Origin: Rhea pennata
Taxonomy: Eukaryota; Chordata; Aves; Rheiformes; Rheidae
Assembly (NCBI RefSeq): GCF_028389875.1
Contig: NC_084663.1
Location: 14,956,666 to 15,020,665 of the forward strand
Length of the DNA: 64,000 bases
Reading direction: 5' to 3'
This document shows positions 33,480-47,404 of this stretch, in pieces. Under the pieces are notes generated by a model. That model made no database searches and had not been told where the DNA came from. It worked only from the letters and a program-made list of their open reading frames with translations. Both the position numbers and the translations under genes were made by a program. How positions within the stretch are numbered: the stretch's first letter is position 1; each line of letters starts with the position of its first letter.

Positions 33480-36049
33480 AAACATATAAATTATTTTATT
33501 TACAAAGCCATGTTACAAAAAAAATAATAATAATAAAGCAAAAAACAAAAATACAATCGCTCACTAGAGAATATCTCCAGGCCCGGTGTTGAACCATGGC
33601 AGTATCAATCAGATACGTTTGTTCTGTTTTTCCTTTTTTTAAACTGTAAGCCATAGAATTTACTATTTACACCTACTTTAGACATTTATTCTGCTTACAA
33701 TTATCACAAGCATGGAATGAATTCTATTTGATACTGCTAATACATAAAGGTGCAGGACGAAGAATGAAAATACTTAGTGTTACAAAATATGGATTGTAGA
33801 AAAGAAATTGGCTGTACAAGTATGGCATTTTTTTTAGAATGACTGGACATGCTTTCTTCAAAAGTCTTCTGGAAAAGGTTCTAAAATCTGTAGTAGGAAA
33901 GCACAATATAGCAGGTGCAAATTCATTTCTGTGCAACAACAGTTATTTAATATACCCCATGACTGACCAGCTATGCAAAACCCACAGAGTTTTGTTAAAG
34001 TGCCATGGGTCAACAGCATAACAAAATATAAGGTGTAAATAGAAAAATTTCTTTTTTTCTCCTTTTTTTTTAAAACAATAGTTCACTGAGAATCAGCAAT
34101 AATAGAATATGCTGTATAAACTATTCTCTACAAAGGTTGATCAGCACTATTTACAATTGTTACATCAATACAAAAGAAGGCATACAAGTTATCCAAGTCG
34201 CTTTTTTATGGCTGACGGGCCTATGCATTGCGTATGTGTAACAACCAAAGCTTCTGAGCCTCTATTGCTGGAAACGAATCACAAGATTTTCAGGCAAATG
34301 GGGAAGAAAAATAACTACCAACTGAATGCTACACTAATAATGCATTATAGGCTGGTCCAGTTTATATCCATTTTTTTCAAATACTTATTTCCATTTCACT
34401 TTTCAAGCTGAAAATTTTAATATATAAAATTAAATAACAATTCTTTGATGGTGAAAGAATACTGTGGGGTTTTACTTGGTGCTTAACTTTCCTGAAATGC
34501 TGTAGGTGTAAGCCATTTGAAAAAAAAATTAAGCAGCATTCAAAGGACAGGCTTCATATTCCAGCTTTCCAATTAAAAGATGCATGGAAAGAGCTAAAAC
34601 TTCCTAAAACTACAAAATTGCTCCTTCAGTCATCGACTAGCATTTTTCTCAGAAGCAGCCACTGAATCTCACAACCACTGTTTTTCTTCTACAACTAGAA
34701 ATAGCAGTTCATTGATTACAGAGGATGACTTTGTTACTGAGATTTTTAAACTCCTGCAGTTTCATAACTCAAAATAAATTAAAAAAAATCAACATAGTAC
34801 TGCTCCTAAAACAAGACAAAAATTGTGCAAAAATAACAAAGATATGTACACATTTTTCAGTCTGAAGAAATGTACAATAAAAACATAATTCAAAGAACAT
34901 TTTAAAAATATAAACATTGCTTAAACTTTCCTAAGTTTCATACTGTTTCTGAAACTATTCCGGTCAGTTAGCTCTGAAGTATAGCAAAACATAAATTATT
35001 ACAAAATTAACACTATAAAATTTATTTTAGGAATATTTCTAAACTTTTTTCAAAGGGTCTAGCCTTGTTTATAATTGCTTAAACATTTTTAAGTCTTAAA
35101 ATTTGCCTTAAGCCTTCTTTTTTTAAAAAAGAAAGTAGTAATAATCTCCCTATTTGCAGTCTCTCGCCTTTTCCCAAAGATGTAAATAAACCAGCATATA
35201 AGTGCACTTTTAACACTGTAGAAATAAAAATTAACTCCTCTGTACTATTGTTCCAGTACCTAGTATTGGTTTCCTGATTATAAAATCTATATTTTATTAA
35301 AAAATTATTCAGTAATCCTATAAGAAACACTGTCAGTGCAATTCTATTAATGCAAGCCAATCTGCTCAACTCCTGTCCTTGCAAACTTACTTATCAAGTA
35401 CTATGATCTTCAGGGTCTAGAACTCCATCAAGATATGGGGATTTTACATGTTGAGCCTCTGGTAACATTAATTGCCATTTGGTGCAAAAATCCTCTATGC
35501 ATTGATTTAAGTATAGATTCCTTAAGAGCCTGATCCTGGAAGAGGCTGAACACTCAGAATTCCCACTGGAATTAATAAATGCTGTGGGTACAGAGCACCA
35601 GTCAGGATTAGTCCCTAAAGTTGCAGTGCCCCCAGCTGTTTGCAAATTGCTAAGAAATGCACCCAATTTTTATCCATAGGACAAGCTTAAATACAGAATT
35701 ACTGTAGTTTTTGTTTAATTAAAAAATTGCAGATAATTTAAAATAAATTTAAATCATGATCTGATTTTGTTTTTTGAATGTCCAAAGTGTTGTGACAAGG
35801 AATCAAAGGGAGCATTGCAACGCTAACAGCTTGAAAAGGCATGAAACATAACTAAGCAGAATGCACAGATCAGTGGCAAATACAAGTGAAAAACTAAACA
35901 AATCACTATTACAGTTTTCTATAAATTTAATTCTTTTTAAAACCACAAATTCATAAAAGGTTAAATTCATCTGTAGGATACAGAAAAGAAAAACCCTGTG
36001 GAGTAGGGCTGCTGAGAGCTAGAGATTATAGGCTGGTTCCTTTTTCTTG
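33480..36049 (-). other. ATXN7L1: ATXN7L1 3' UTR (probable)
   Basis: About 2.5 kb of AT-rich sequence downstream of the ATXN7L1 stop on the minus strand, with no other gene. The extent is inferred from the AATAAA at 33495-33500 followed by a TG-rich stretch. Several intermediate AATAAA hexamers could give shorter UTRs. Confidence 0.5.
33495..33500 (-). terminator. ATXN7L1: candidate distal ATXN7L1 polyadenylation signal
   Basis: The minus strand reads GTAAATAAAATAAT, with TATGTTTGTAAG and GATGTTTTTGTC just downstream as a possible GU-rich element. Confidence 0.45.
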
Positions 36050-39000
36050 TTATGGAAGAGTCCTTATTCTACCAGTCCGGTTTGATGTCTTCTAAAAGAG
36101 AAACCAGAGCTAGATTCAAAATCACAAAATGTCTTTCAGTACATAATACTTTAATAACATCTGCATCTGATAACGCAGGACTAAACCCAGGAATTTATTT
36201 CCAAGCTCCCCAGTCAAATTCCATCCCTATTAAAAAAAAAAAAAAGAAAAAGAAAAAACCCCAGTCCAATTACATTAGACCTTTATGAAAAGGAGCTGCT
36301 TTGAATAAACTAGGTATTTCCTTTTGGAATTGATTTGAGTACACTTTAGTGAATTTTGTGTTAGTTAGCTTAGCATATCAGGACAAATAAAGAACAATGA
36401 GACAACTCTGAAGAATCTTTTCCTTTACAGCTGCATGTATTCAGCACCTCAGGCACAAGGAAACACCATATGGCATACATGTTGTCACCTTCCTTTAATA
36501 AAATGATCTAGTTACTCAATATTTAAAAATCACAGCATACTGAAGTCTTGAAGTATTAACAATTCAGGCACCTAAAAACACTATGAAGACAAAAACATTT
36601 GATTAGTTACAAACCTACAGCAAGGATAAAATCTGGACGAAACAAACTTTTAATATATAGTATCAATGGGCACTGTCATTTGGACTGTAAAACAATCTTG
36701 TATTTGTACAACTATAAAAAATCACGTCATTAATGTTTATTAAAAAACAAGTAGGGTTTGTAGTATTTTATTAAACCACCAATAGTTGGAAAAAAAAAAA
36801 AGACAAGCTTTTATGTGTACAAACCCTTCTTCAGGTCTCAAACAGATGCAGCAATGTTCAAGTTAAACATGAACTGAGAACAAATTGTCTGAGTTTAACC
36901 TAACGGAGTTTAATGCAATGGGAGACAGCAAACAGGCTCCACAGCAGTATCACCACAGTCCATGAGTCCTACACAGCACTATCTGAGAATACAGTGCATT
37001 TCATCACATAGAGCTAAGGACCAGAAGCAGCTGTTTGGGTGAATCAAAACAACTGCCAGGCACCTTTAGTTCACAAATCAGTAATGGAAAACAGGCAGTT
37101 GTCAGTGGCAGGTCATTTTCAGGCACTACCACATAACCTCTCGCCTCTGAGGGACTTCTTCAGAAAGCAGCTGGGAAACTCACTTTCTTTGTATGACTGC
37201 ATATAAGAAATCATAGGTTCAAAAGGGAGACTGGTTTTATGGCCCATTACTGTTTTCAAAATGCCTCATTCTCACTTAGTCCCTTAATGTCCTGTGGATG
37301 TTAAGGACATCTCTCGCTTTCCTTGAGAAATAAGAACCTTCTCCCCTGCTAACTTCCCCTCCCCCCTCAGCTTCCTAGACAGCAACTACTTTCTCTGACA
37401 AACTGCTTGACTAATTAACATAGTGAATGCAAGTCCAGCATAACTGTTCTAAACTAATACTTAGCTTGAAAGTTGCAATTCAATTTCAGCTGACTTGTTT
37501 AAAGTCTGTTGTTCAGACTTGTATTCATAACACTTGGCTGCTTTTTTCCAACCGTAATATCTCGTGTAATAATAGAGATCATCTCTGCCAACAGACCTTG
37601 CCTCAACTAGACTCCTTGATTATCATAACAACACTGCTGTTAAAAGCAAAAGAGCTAAGGGTGCCCTAATAATACCTTAGGTGTTTATTTCCCACTTATT
37701 ATCACCTAATTAATAACTTCATAAAGTAACATTACAGTTTAAAATTTTATTCAGAGACTATACAATTGCCAAATGGGAGATAAAAAATGCATCTAATTTT
37801 ACTTTTATTCTGAGCTCCAGTTTCAACTATCAAACTGACAGAAACAAATTTTGAACATTAAAGATTCTCTGGGGCTAAAAACAACCAAACATTTCTATCT
37901 TTCATAAAGTTACAGAAACAGGCAGCTGAAAAGTTCAGCAATAGCCTCTGTTTACATAAGGCTGTCACAGAATTAATGCTTTGCACTCTTAGGTTTTCCC
38001 ATGGGATCTAGGCAACAGTTACCCAACAAATTCTGTTCCTAGGGTAGTGTGTATTTTATACAAATACAGTAGGAGGAGGTTAAAGCAAAAAAGATTATAC
38101 TTCAAAACAGATTTATCATCTCTGTTACCAGCAGTTGGTAACAGTGTCTTACACTGAAAAATGCCAATCCATAGAAACATTTTGGTGTGAGTGGATTTTC
38201 CATATTATTTTCCTTTAAATGCAGTTACTCTTCCATATCTATATTCCTTTGCATCCAGTAGCAAAAAAAAAAAAAAAAAAAAAAAAAATTTACTATTTGG
38301 CAGTTCATCACAAGATAAGAGTGACTCAGAATATTTTTAATGGGGACGATGTTGTGAATTATCATAATGGTGATTACTATTACTGCTCTTTTATCTTTGT
38401 CGACATAGGGGAAATTAAACAGCACAGCCATTTGGAGTAACTGCTCCTGCGTAATTAGAATACATACAGGAAGTGTGGAATAGAAATTTTTGCTTACTTA
38501 TGACTACACTTTCATGAGGTGGGAAACCTTATTCATATGTATCAAGAATCCTGATAGTGAATTCTTGATAAGCTACCGAACTTGGGAAGTCAAACAGTAA
38601 AGGCCAAATAAAAAAAAAAATCCGTGAGTTCTCAAAACAGAAAGTAACAAAATTACTCATCTACTAATCTTTGTGATAAACAGGTACGATGGATAAGTAA
38701 CAAAATTACTCATCTACTAATCTTTGTGATAAACAGGTATGATGGGAGTGATAAGGATTTCTTACAGTGCAAGAAGAATTCTGATTGGGCTGCGATACTT
38801 AGTTTAGTTTTGCTGAATAGTCAAATCCCATCTTCTTTATGTCTTGTTTCCCTTTTTGCCTATTTATATATGCTGCCCCTTCTGTGCCAGTTTTGGGACT
38901 TTTCTGTGCCATCTTGCTTGACAGGAGAAGTTAGGAAAAAAAAAAAAAAACATTAGCTTGGCTGGATCCTGAGGGGATACAGTTTCTGCTGCTGCTACCA

Positions 39001-42000
39001 TCAGCTGATTTTTTAATGACCAAAGAAAGAGCCAGTGGGTAGCACATACTATAACTTGAGCCATATTACAGGTGGTGAAAAACAAGCAGAAAACTCATTC
39101 ATAAATCTCAGAGGATAAAGCAGCTGCAAAAAAATATTAAGTGAGAGGGAAAAAATCTAGTATTAGCTCACTGAAAAAACTTCAATTTATAAAGAAATGT
39201 ATTTATAAAGAGATTGTATTTTAAGGCTTTACAGTATAAAATATTTCAGAACCACCTGAAAGACTATTTAAGAACATCTGTTTTTTAAAGCAACTTACTT
39301 GTCTGTTGTGTACCGGGTTTGATGTACTCGAAGGACTGGATTGTGACAAAGCTACACTGCTATTTTTTCCAATCTGAAAGACATTAATTGAGCAGCATTG
39401 AGAGGAATATTTGTCACTTGAATGCAGATGCTAGTAATGGCCTTCTCTTTCCTGTGTAAAGTGGCACTAATCGCTTTGCATTTGGAACATAGGTATTTTC
39501 GCTATTGCATATTTTAAAACATACTTCTTCATACAGTATCATAATTATCTCTTGGAGCCTGTATTCTTTAAAAAACTCTTTAGGCAGATAAACATGATTA
39601 CAGATCAAAAAACAACCTAAGAAATGCTAACGAAAAAATGTAGGTTGTAAAGCCCACTTCAGGTGTCTGGTTTAGTTACGTTGTGACCAGTCTGACATGA
39701 GATATAAACTGATTAGGGATGGTTGCTTTAGTGTGTGCATCTTTTAAGAGCCTTCATAGTTAAACTGTGCTCTGCAGAACATGTGTAGAGAGGGGTGGCT
39801 GTCAGTGCTGCCACCTCTCATTTGCCTTATCAAACCTACAGAGTCAATTTGTGCAGCCAGGCAGCAACCAACAGAGCGGAGTGTGCACAGGCACAGAACT
39901 CCTTCCCAAGAGGCCTCCCCCTCAGCTTGGGACTCAGAGGGTTAAAGCCAGTGGCCAAGCACCAATATCATGCCTTAAAATTACTCCTTTTTCTTCCACG
40001 ATGTGAGTCTTAATATTTGCTTTATTGAGTAATATTAAACCAGAAGGGCCAAACTTCAGAGGTTTAAATTTGCAATTATATCAATTTACTGGATCAGAAT
40101 TTCTTTGGGAATTAGTGCAAATTAATAGTGTGTATACACACATTTAAAAGGTATTTAGTTAAAATACTGTAGTAGAACTGCCTCACCTGCATATTACAGT
40201 TCTTGAGAGATTATAACACTCTGCAAAAGCAGTTCCTCTTAATTTTTTTCTGTGGAGACCCATAAATATACTGCAGATATTTCTATTGCTACACAAAGAG
40301 AGGAGACAGCTGTTGAGTCAAAGGAACAGTTTCCCAGGGACTAAAAGGCTCATACACAATTAACTATGGACATCTGCCAAATCTGGCAGATAGCTAGATT
40401 TTGAATAGTTATTTACATGATCAATAGATTTCAATTAATTTCAATTTTAATCATTTGATGGAGAGGCAGTAAGAACCTGTTTTTTAAACATGGTGAGAAA
40501 TATATTGGTGAGTTTCTTACTGAACGTATGGGACTTAGGCATTGGTTTGGAGGTTTTTACCGACGTCACATTTTTCTCCTTCCTTTTTGCAACACCATTT
40601 GCTATTTCGTCATTTAATTTGTATTGTAGACGGTAGCTTTTGTATCCGTATCCATGCTACTACCCTTTTTCACAGTGAGTGTTCAGAACAGTTTTCTCTA
40701 TTCACATTCTGCCCAAAAGAAATATATTAAGTTTTCATTTACAGTCAATTTTGATGTGTAATAGGCAGTTCCTGTAGTGCACAAAGATTAAAAGGGTACG
40801 GCTCTATCTACCCTGTTCCCCCTTCAGCTTTTTGTTTGTGTGCCACAGCTGCTCTTTTCTAAGTAGTAATGTGCAACATCAAGCTTTTTTTCAATGTGCA
40901 AATCTTGAAAAAAGACGCACAACTTTGTAAAATCGTTCATAATCATTCGAAGCATCATGACAAACCTGCAACAGGCACCTGAATAATATTATCAGATAAA
41001 AAACACAAAGTCTGTCATTTTTCAACAAAACTGAGGATTTACCATTTTTCTTCTTTACATCTATCATTATGGTACTCAAAGCCCTTTAAAGCCTGGATAT
41101 GAAAACTCTTTACAGCAGAGTACAAGTACATCCCCATTTTAAACATGAAAGAATAGCCATTAAGAAATTGATTTGCTGAGATACTAGAATTATGAAAGGA
41201 AGTAAAATATAGCTCTTTAGGCATTCATTCATTCAGTGCTCCTATGGCTAACAAACCGATTCTCTACATAACACAAACAAAGCAAGGAGCAACACAGCTT
41301 GCAGCAATACATGTTGCTTTGAGCTGCTTTATTAATATACTGTAATTCAGAGCTGGAGGGCTTGCATTCAAGAGCAGAAAGGTAATTCAGACTGAGACTG
41401 AACAATTATGACACTCAAAAATAAGAATGAATTCCCAGTTGTGTTGAGTCTTTAATGATGGGAAGACCATTTCAAAAAGATTAGGATGATGCCAGGAGTC
41501 AAATTCTTTTCTTAGAAAGTAAAATGTACTTCAAAACCAAATGATTCAGACTTTCAGTTACTATCTACGTGGGCCAGACTTGAGTTAGATTAGAAAAGTT
41601 CCAGAGCCTGTCACCCATCACTTGAGCTTTGGAAACAGGAGCAAGATTTTAAGTGACATTGATCTTTTGTGTGTGTGGAATTTTTACTGTGTTTGCATTT
41701 CTAGAACACAGAAAATCAAAATAACAGAGCTTAAAAGTGATTTAAAATATTCTGTTCTCCAGAGTTTCAATACTTACATGTACAGTATGCAGTATTATTT
41801 GACCCATATGTTTAAGTGGGTACAAACATCATGTGTTGACAGCACAAATGAAAAAAGCAATAGGAAATAACCTGGTTTGTATAGCACACCATTCAGCATC
41901 CTTGTCACAAAGATAACTAGCTACCAATTAGAAATCTGAAATACAATCAACTCCACTTTACCTCCTATTTTTATTAGTATAGCTCCAAAGGCTACACTAA

Positions 42001-42840
42001 TAAGTCTCACTATATTTTTAGACATACGCACACACACACATATATAATTACTGTGTTTAAATATCCTCATAACAGTCATTATATAGACCTAGTCTTTCAC
42101 TTAAGGGAAGGTTATTAGCTTAAATTACAATTTCACAAATACTAAAAAAGGACATCTGATTGATTCTTTATGGTTTATTTACTTCCGTTTTTGTGCAACA
42201 TGCTGAAATACACCACAAACTGGAACAGGAATGTCCCAGAGTAACATGCCAAGTCACTGGGAGAGTTAGAATTTGACTCAGGACCTCCTGAATAAATCTG
42301 TAAGACTTCTACAGACTGCACGATCTACAGATACCGTCTATGTACTGTGAAAAGAGGATTCATTCCATTTCTTACAACCAATAGATGTACCAAAGCAACA
42401 ATCTGCAGTTACTTTTTCTTCTCATTTGAGATACTGTATCTCAGGATAATTTAATCTTTTTGGGTACACTTACATTTCAAGCATCAGATGTGTGACAGAA
42501 TGATGAATTTACACCATGCTCCACTCCACTGACTTAAAGATTAGTTCTGATTGCAAAACACGGATATAAAAGGCTTAGAATAGAAAGCCATTACCCATTT
42601 TTTAAAAGCCAAACAAATCATCTCAGCTGTATCTCTTCTGGGAGTAGGACAGAGAAAATACACTTCTTAAGCCACTCTGAGGCCATCACTCTGTCTCCTA
42701 CAGACTGTTCAAACTTGTTTCCTTCCACTCCTGTCTGCTACTATTGTCTACCGATTGTTGTGCCCAAGATACTACCTTATTTCCAAATCTCATTTTATGA
42801 CCCATGTCTTCAGAAAGTGAGAGTTTCATGATGGTTCAGA

Positions 42841-42881
<41 letters not shown>

Positions 42882-45800
42882 TAAGCTACCTACTCTGGAT
42901 TTTCTAAGCTATCCTATTTTCTCTGTTTCTCACTGCCTTCCAGAGGTTAGGGTCAAGCTTTGTTTTCCCTCCATTGCAGAGAACTGGACACATCAGCTGA
43001 ATTAACAGTAGATCATTATATAGATACTATTGGCAGTATTTCACCAAAACGAATCAATTCTCGTATCTTATACTTTTGTCCTTCTATAGCACCATGATCT
43101 GGGGAGGAAAAAAAAGTGTACTGCTGGTTGACAACGACTTAAGAGATTGCTACCTTACCTGCTGCACTGACTTCAATATTCTGAACATTTGTATACTTAA
43201 CCCTCCTCCTCCCCCCCCAACCTATCTATTAAAGGATTTTAATTTCTGATTAGGATTTTAATTTCTTATTTTTTTCCTCTTTCAAACAGGAAACAGCATC
43301 TGAGGTCTAGGATCGTAGATTCCCCCACAGGAAAAGGTAGACAGATGTAAGCATTTTACATAGGTGAGAAATGAGGTGACTTGCAAAACATTACAAAATC
43401 AATCAGCAACAGGTTTGGGAAAATAAATAAATGAACAGCAATGTTGACCCTTATCTTCCTGTTTTAGTAACAGACAATTTATTTCAGAGAGACCAGATTT
43501 AAGATAAGAAATTAATTCCTGGAAGTTATTTAACCATTCTAGACATTCAATTTTACTTTCAAAGATACAAATGGCTACTTTATTAATTGAATAAAATTCA
43601 TTATAAAAATACTTTAATATAGTATAAATGCTTTTTGTAAACTCAAAGCATCTTCCCATAATGGGTACAAAATAAATACAAATATGTTTCTGTGTTAACC
43701 TATGGAATAAGTAGTGTGATTAAAAACAATCTGAGGCAAACATTATGTTGTCTTTTTCATAATGCAAGAAATAGTTCAAGTAAGTCAAACATGACCTGCA
43801 AGAAAACAACTGGAAGAGTCCCTTACCTGCCGAGAGATGGAGCTGCTTGTAGGATCTGGCACCGCAGAAATAAGGTTGGCAGTGCTCTTTCTATGAACAC
43901 TATTCATACCAGGCATTTTAGTGATTTTACAGGCTTTGCTACTAGAACTAGAGTTTTTACGTTTTTTTCCTTCTGATTTGTCGAAAGAAAGGGGTAGAGA
44001 AGACACTGCATTATGTGCTCCCAGGGAGTGGTCCCCCGAGTGGTGCACAAGAGAAGATACAGACAAATTAGAAGAGTCAATACTGCTTACTACCATGCTC
44101 ATATGTTTTACTGAGTCTGCTGAGCTACTTGATAATGAAGTCCGTCCTGAGGGCTCCGATTTGGCACTGAGTGGGCTTGTTCCATTATTTGTATTGTGCA
44201 CAGACATACTGTTATAGGAAGATGTAGCCTGATAGGAGTTCAAAGTTGAGCTGGGGTTCAGGACACAGTTCTTTTTGTGGGACCCTGAAAATGAAGATGA
44301 GGAAGATGTCTGCAAAGATAATGAAGACGACGATGATGACTGCGGCTTTTTCTTTTTGTTACTTGAAGACTCATCACTACGAGATGACAGGTCTTTAACT
44401 TTTGAGGATTTGCTGGTTTTTGTTTTGGATGGCTTGTGGGATGGGGAAGGGATGACTGCCGGCACTGGTGACACAGCTGATGGCGCTTTGAAAGTTGAGT
44501 CCATGATACTTAAACTTGCAGCCACATGAGGAAAAGCTGTAGTGTGCGACATGATCGAATTTGTATCCGACGCCGTCACAAAGGCTGCATTTGGTAACAT
44601 GGCTGACGTCATTATGTAAGAAGAGGTGATTCTTGAACTGATAGGTGTTGAAGGAATATACACTGCACTAGGGTTGCTGAAAGGCTGCAAGACTGATCCT
44701 GGAAAAGGAGTGGAGGCATGTGCTGCTGGAGAAGGCATGGGGCTATCTGCTGCAGGAGGAATTTTCCTGAAGATGGGGGGAGGGGAGGGAAGGAGGAGGA
44801 GGAGAACAAACAGAAGAAGAGGTTTAGATATATATTTTCCATTCCATCTAAAATTTCCACTTGAACAATGCAGATAGGAAATAACTTCCTGAAAGGACTT
44901 TAAAAAAGTCAAGCATAGGTCATTCTGATTATGACTCCTACCAATCACATGAACTTTAATATTCACAGTGCAAAGCAAGTTCTGTAGTCTACAACAGTGT
45001 AAAATGTTTTTACTCCTGATTTTTTTCCTTCTTTTTAGACTTGCAATTCAGACATTAAGTAATTGGGGATTAAGAATAATAGTATAAATAAAGGGCCAAC
45101 ACATGAGTTTTAATATTGTAAGGATTCAGTAAGGCTGAATCCTGAAGTGCGTTTTCCTAAAAATGTATTTTAAAATGAGGCACATTAAATCTATGAAGGT
45201 AGTGGAGATCTGACAGAAGACTAGGTAAAGAAATATGCAGCATAATTTTTCCTACAAAATTCTGTCATGACATATGACTCATATTCTTTGCAGTACCTCC
45301 ACTAATCCAGAACTGTCTTATACTTCAGCACAAGGGCTTCACGTGGCAATTAACTGTATAATGTTGCCATTTAATCACTTTCTTACAAATTTAGTTTCGT
45401 TTTCCTTTCCTATTTTACAAAACAATTCAAAAATGCAAATAAAATGCCTGCTTGTAGACCTATAAATGTGCTAGTCACTATTGATTTGTGCTTTGCTTGA
45501 AAGTGCAAGTTGTAGAACAGTTTAAATAGTAACCTAAACTTATAAATTAGATTGATGAGGGTCACAACGGAGTCAGTTCTAAGGTTTGTGAATCACTATC
45601 ACTGAGGTTAAAGAGGAATCAAGTGATTTAGTTCATCCCTTTCCCAATGCGCTATTCCCAAGGGCTCATCTGAGAGCTGGTTAGTCAGAATTAGCTAGGG
45701 AAGTTATTCTTTAGTTTCACTGATACTGAAAAATTGACAGAGTATTAAACAATGTTTGGTAAGCTCTATAACTAGTTGAATACTATTCAAAGAATAAAAC

Positions 45801-47372
45801 ATAATAATACCACCCGTGAAATTAGCAGAATATATTCAACTTCCTTTCTACAAAGCCACTAATAGTTTATCTTCTATCACTTTATATAGCCCAGTGTTAA
45901 CAAAGAATTAGACTTCCATAATGTCTCTTACAAAATTATTATGTGGTCTTTTCTCATCATTTGAACCAATATTTAATTCTCAATTTAATTATATTTCTCT
46001 TGGTTAATATCCTATACATCACCAGCTCAGCATTTGTTATCCTTCATGTTGACATCTTTTTAATATTTAGATTTACTTTTCCCCTCAAAGAAGTATTCCT
46101 AATCAATCTTTTATGGGGTGTTAGTGCTTTATCATAACCTAAATCCTAACTAGAGATGTTCTGTCTTGCTGTTCTTCTCATGGAGACTCTCAGAACACAA
46201 TGCTCACAACAGAAATGCACACAGGGTTACATGCAGACTCTGCGGACAAAAATGAGCAAGTTTACTGCCCAGGACTTGCTCTGCAACTTTGAACAAGTTG
46301 CTTTCAAGATCAGTTTCTCAGTTTCCTTATTTGTAAAGAAGGGGCAATAATCTTAGCCACCTTTACAAAATACTTTGGGGACTAGGGATGAAAGTACTTA
46401 ATTGTTACTGTTCTCAAATTATGACCTTGCAATCTTTACCCCTTGTCTCAGCTGGATGAGCCATAGCTACAGCTCTGCACTAGCATCAGTTAGAAAATAG
46501 TAGTTTTACACATGCCCCTGCTTGGGGAAGACAAGGAAAAGTGTCCACAGGAGGGCTGAGGGTAACAGGAATACAACAGGGGATCAAGCACTGTGAGCTT
46601 CTTGTATTCTGTAAACAAGTAAGTATTGATGTAATTCATTACAATATTAGAGATTCCAGAAAGAGCTAGAATTTGAAAAAAAAAACATTTAGAACTGGAT
46701 TTAGTTTGAGCAGGATGAGGCCTGTTTATTTCTTGTACCACAGAACTAATAGAGAGATTGGTTTTGTTCTTCATGATAGGGGCAATACTAGTGACACGTT
46801 TTCTCAGATGCATGAATGTCTCTTCCCCTGACAAACAAAACCAATAGATAAAAAGTTTTCATCCTTCTATTTGGAGATACCAAATTAGTTTTATTCTTGG
46901 AAGGCAAAACAGAGAGTGGCACACTCTAGTATAAACAGCTGAACTTATAAGTTAGGAGAGAGGACCCCCTTGCAGATCAAGCACTAGCTGAATAAAAAAA
47001 ACCCATGAAACTGGCCTTTTTATGGTAAGCCCACCCATTTACAAAATAGGTCTCCCAGGGTACTAGCAGTTATCATTAAGTTCCCAGGTTAGTCAGACAA
47101 GTCAAGCTTTAGTGTTTCAAAATACGTATATATACATATATATATATAAAAAAAAAAACCCCAAACCTTGTTTATCTAATGGCTGCCATCCAATGAATAT
47201 AACACAGTCCTGATAAACAGTAACACAAAACACTGCACTTCAGTGTCATTATATTGGAATACACATACACGTACCATAGCAGAATACAAAAAAGCCCACC
47301 TTATCTGTAGATCCCATGAGGCTTTCAAATATTTAATCTTTTTGATTTTATATATATACATGCACTAATTTT

Positions 47373-47404
<32 letters not shown>

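Larger units (their letters stand above)
28333..33480. other. EFCAB10-ATXN7L1 intergenic region
   Basis: About 5 kb upstream of EFCAB10 and downstream of ATXN7L1. It holds the EFCAB10 CpG island edge, simple tracts at 28579, 29040 and 29296, a CR1 fragment at 31125-31545, and otherwise AT-rich DNA. A donor-like site AGAAG|GTAAGC at 28809 (+) could belong to a divergent non-coding transcript. I saw no protein-coding gene. Confidence 0.7.
36092..39298 (-). other. ATXN7L1: last ATXN7L1 intron
   Basis: About 3.2 kb of AT-rich intron. It contains an old interspersed repeat (36740-36840), an A26 run (38263-38288), a hairpin at 38540-38570, and the 53-bp duplication (38642-38747). No exon was recognised. 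Confidence 0.75.
39374..43826 (-). other. ATXN7L1: ATXN7L1 intron
   Basis: About 4.5 kb, AT-rich. It contains two MIR-like fragments and an A34 run, annotated separately, plus a CA/TA stretch near 42019-42047. No exon was seen. Confidence 0.7.

Noticed and set aside
43785-43826. Extension of the large ATXN7L1 ORF past CAG|GTAAGG as the normal C-terminus
   Set aside because: The strong donor and the recovered downstream exons show this is normally intron. It is kept only as a possible alternative end.
44275-44529. Acidic plus-strand ORF
   Set aside because: It is the antisense shadow of the serine/lysine-rich ATXN7L1 exon.
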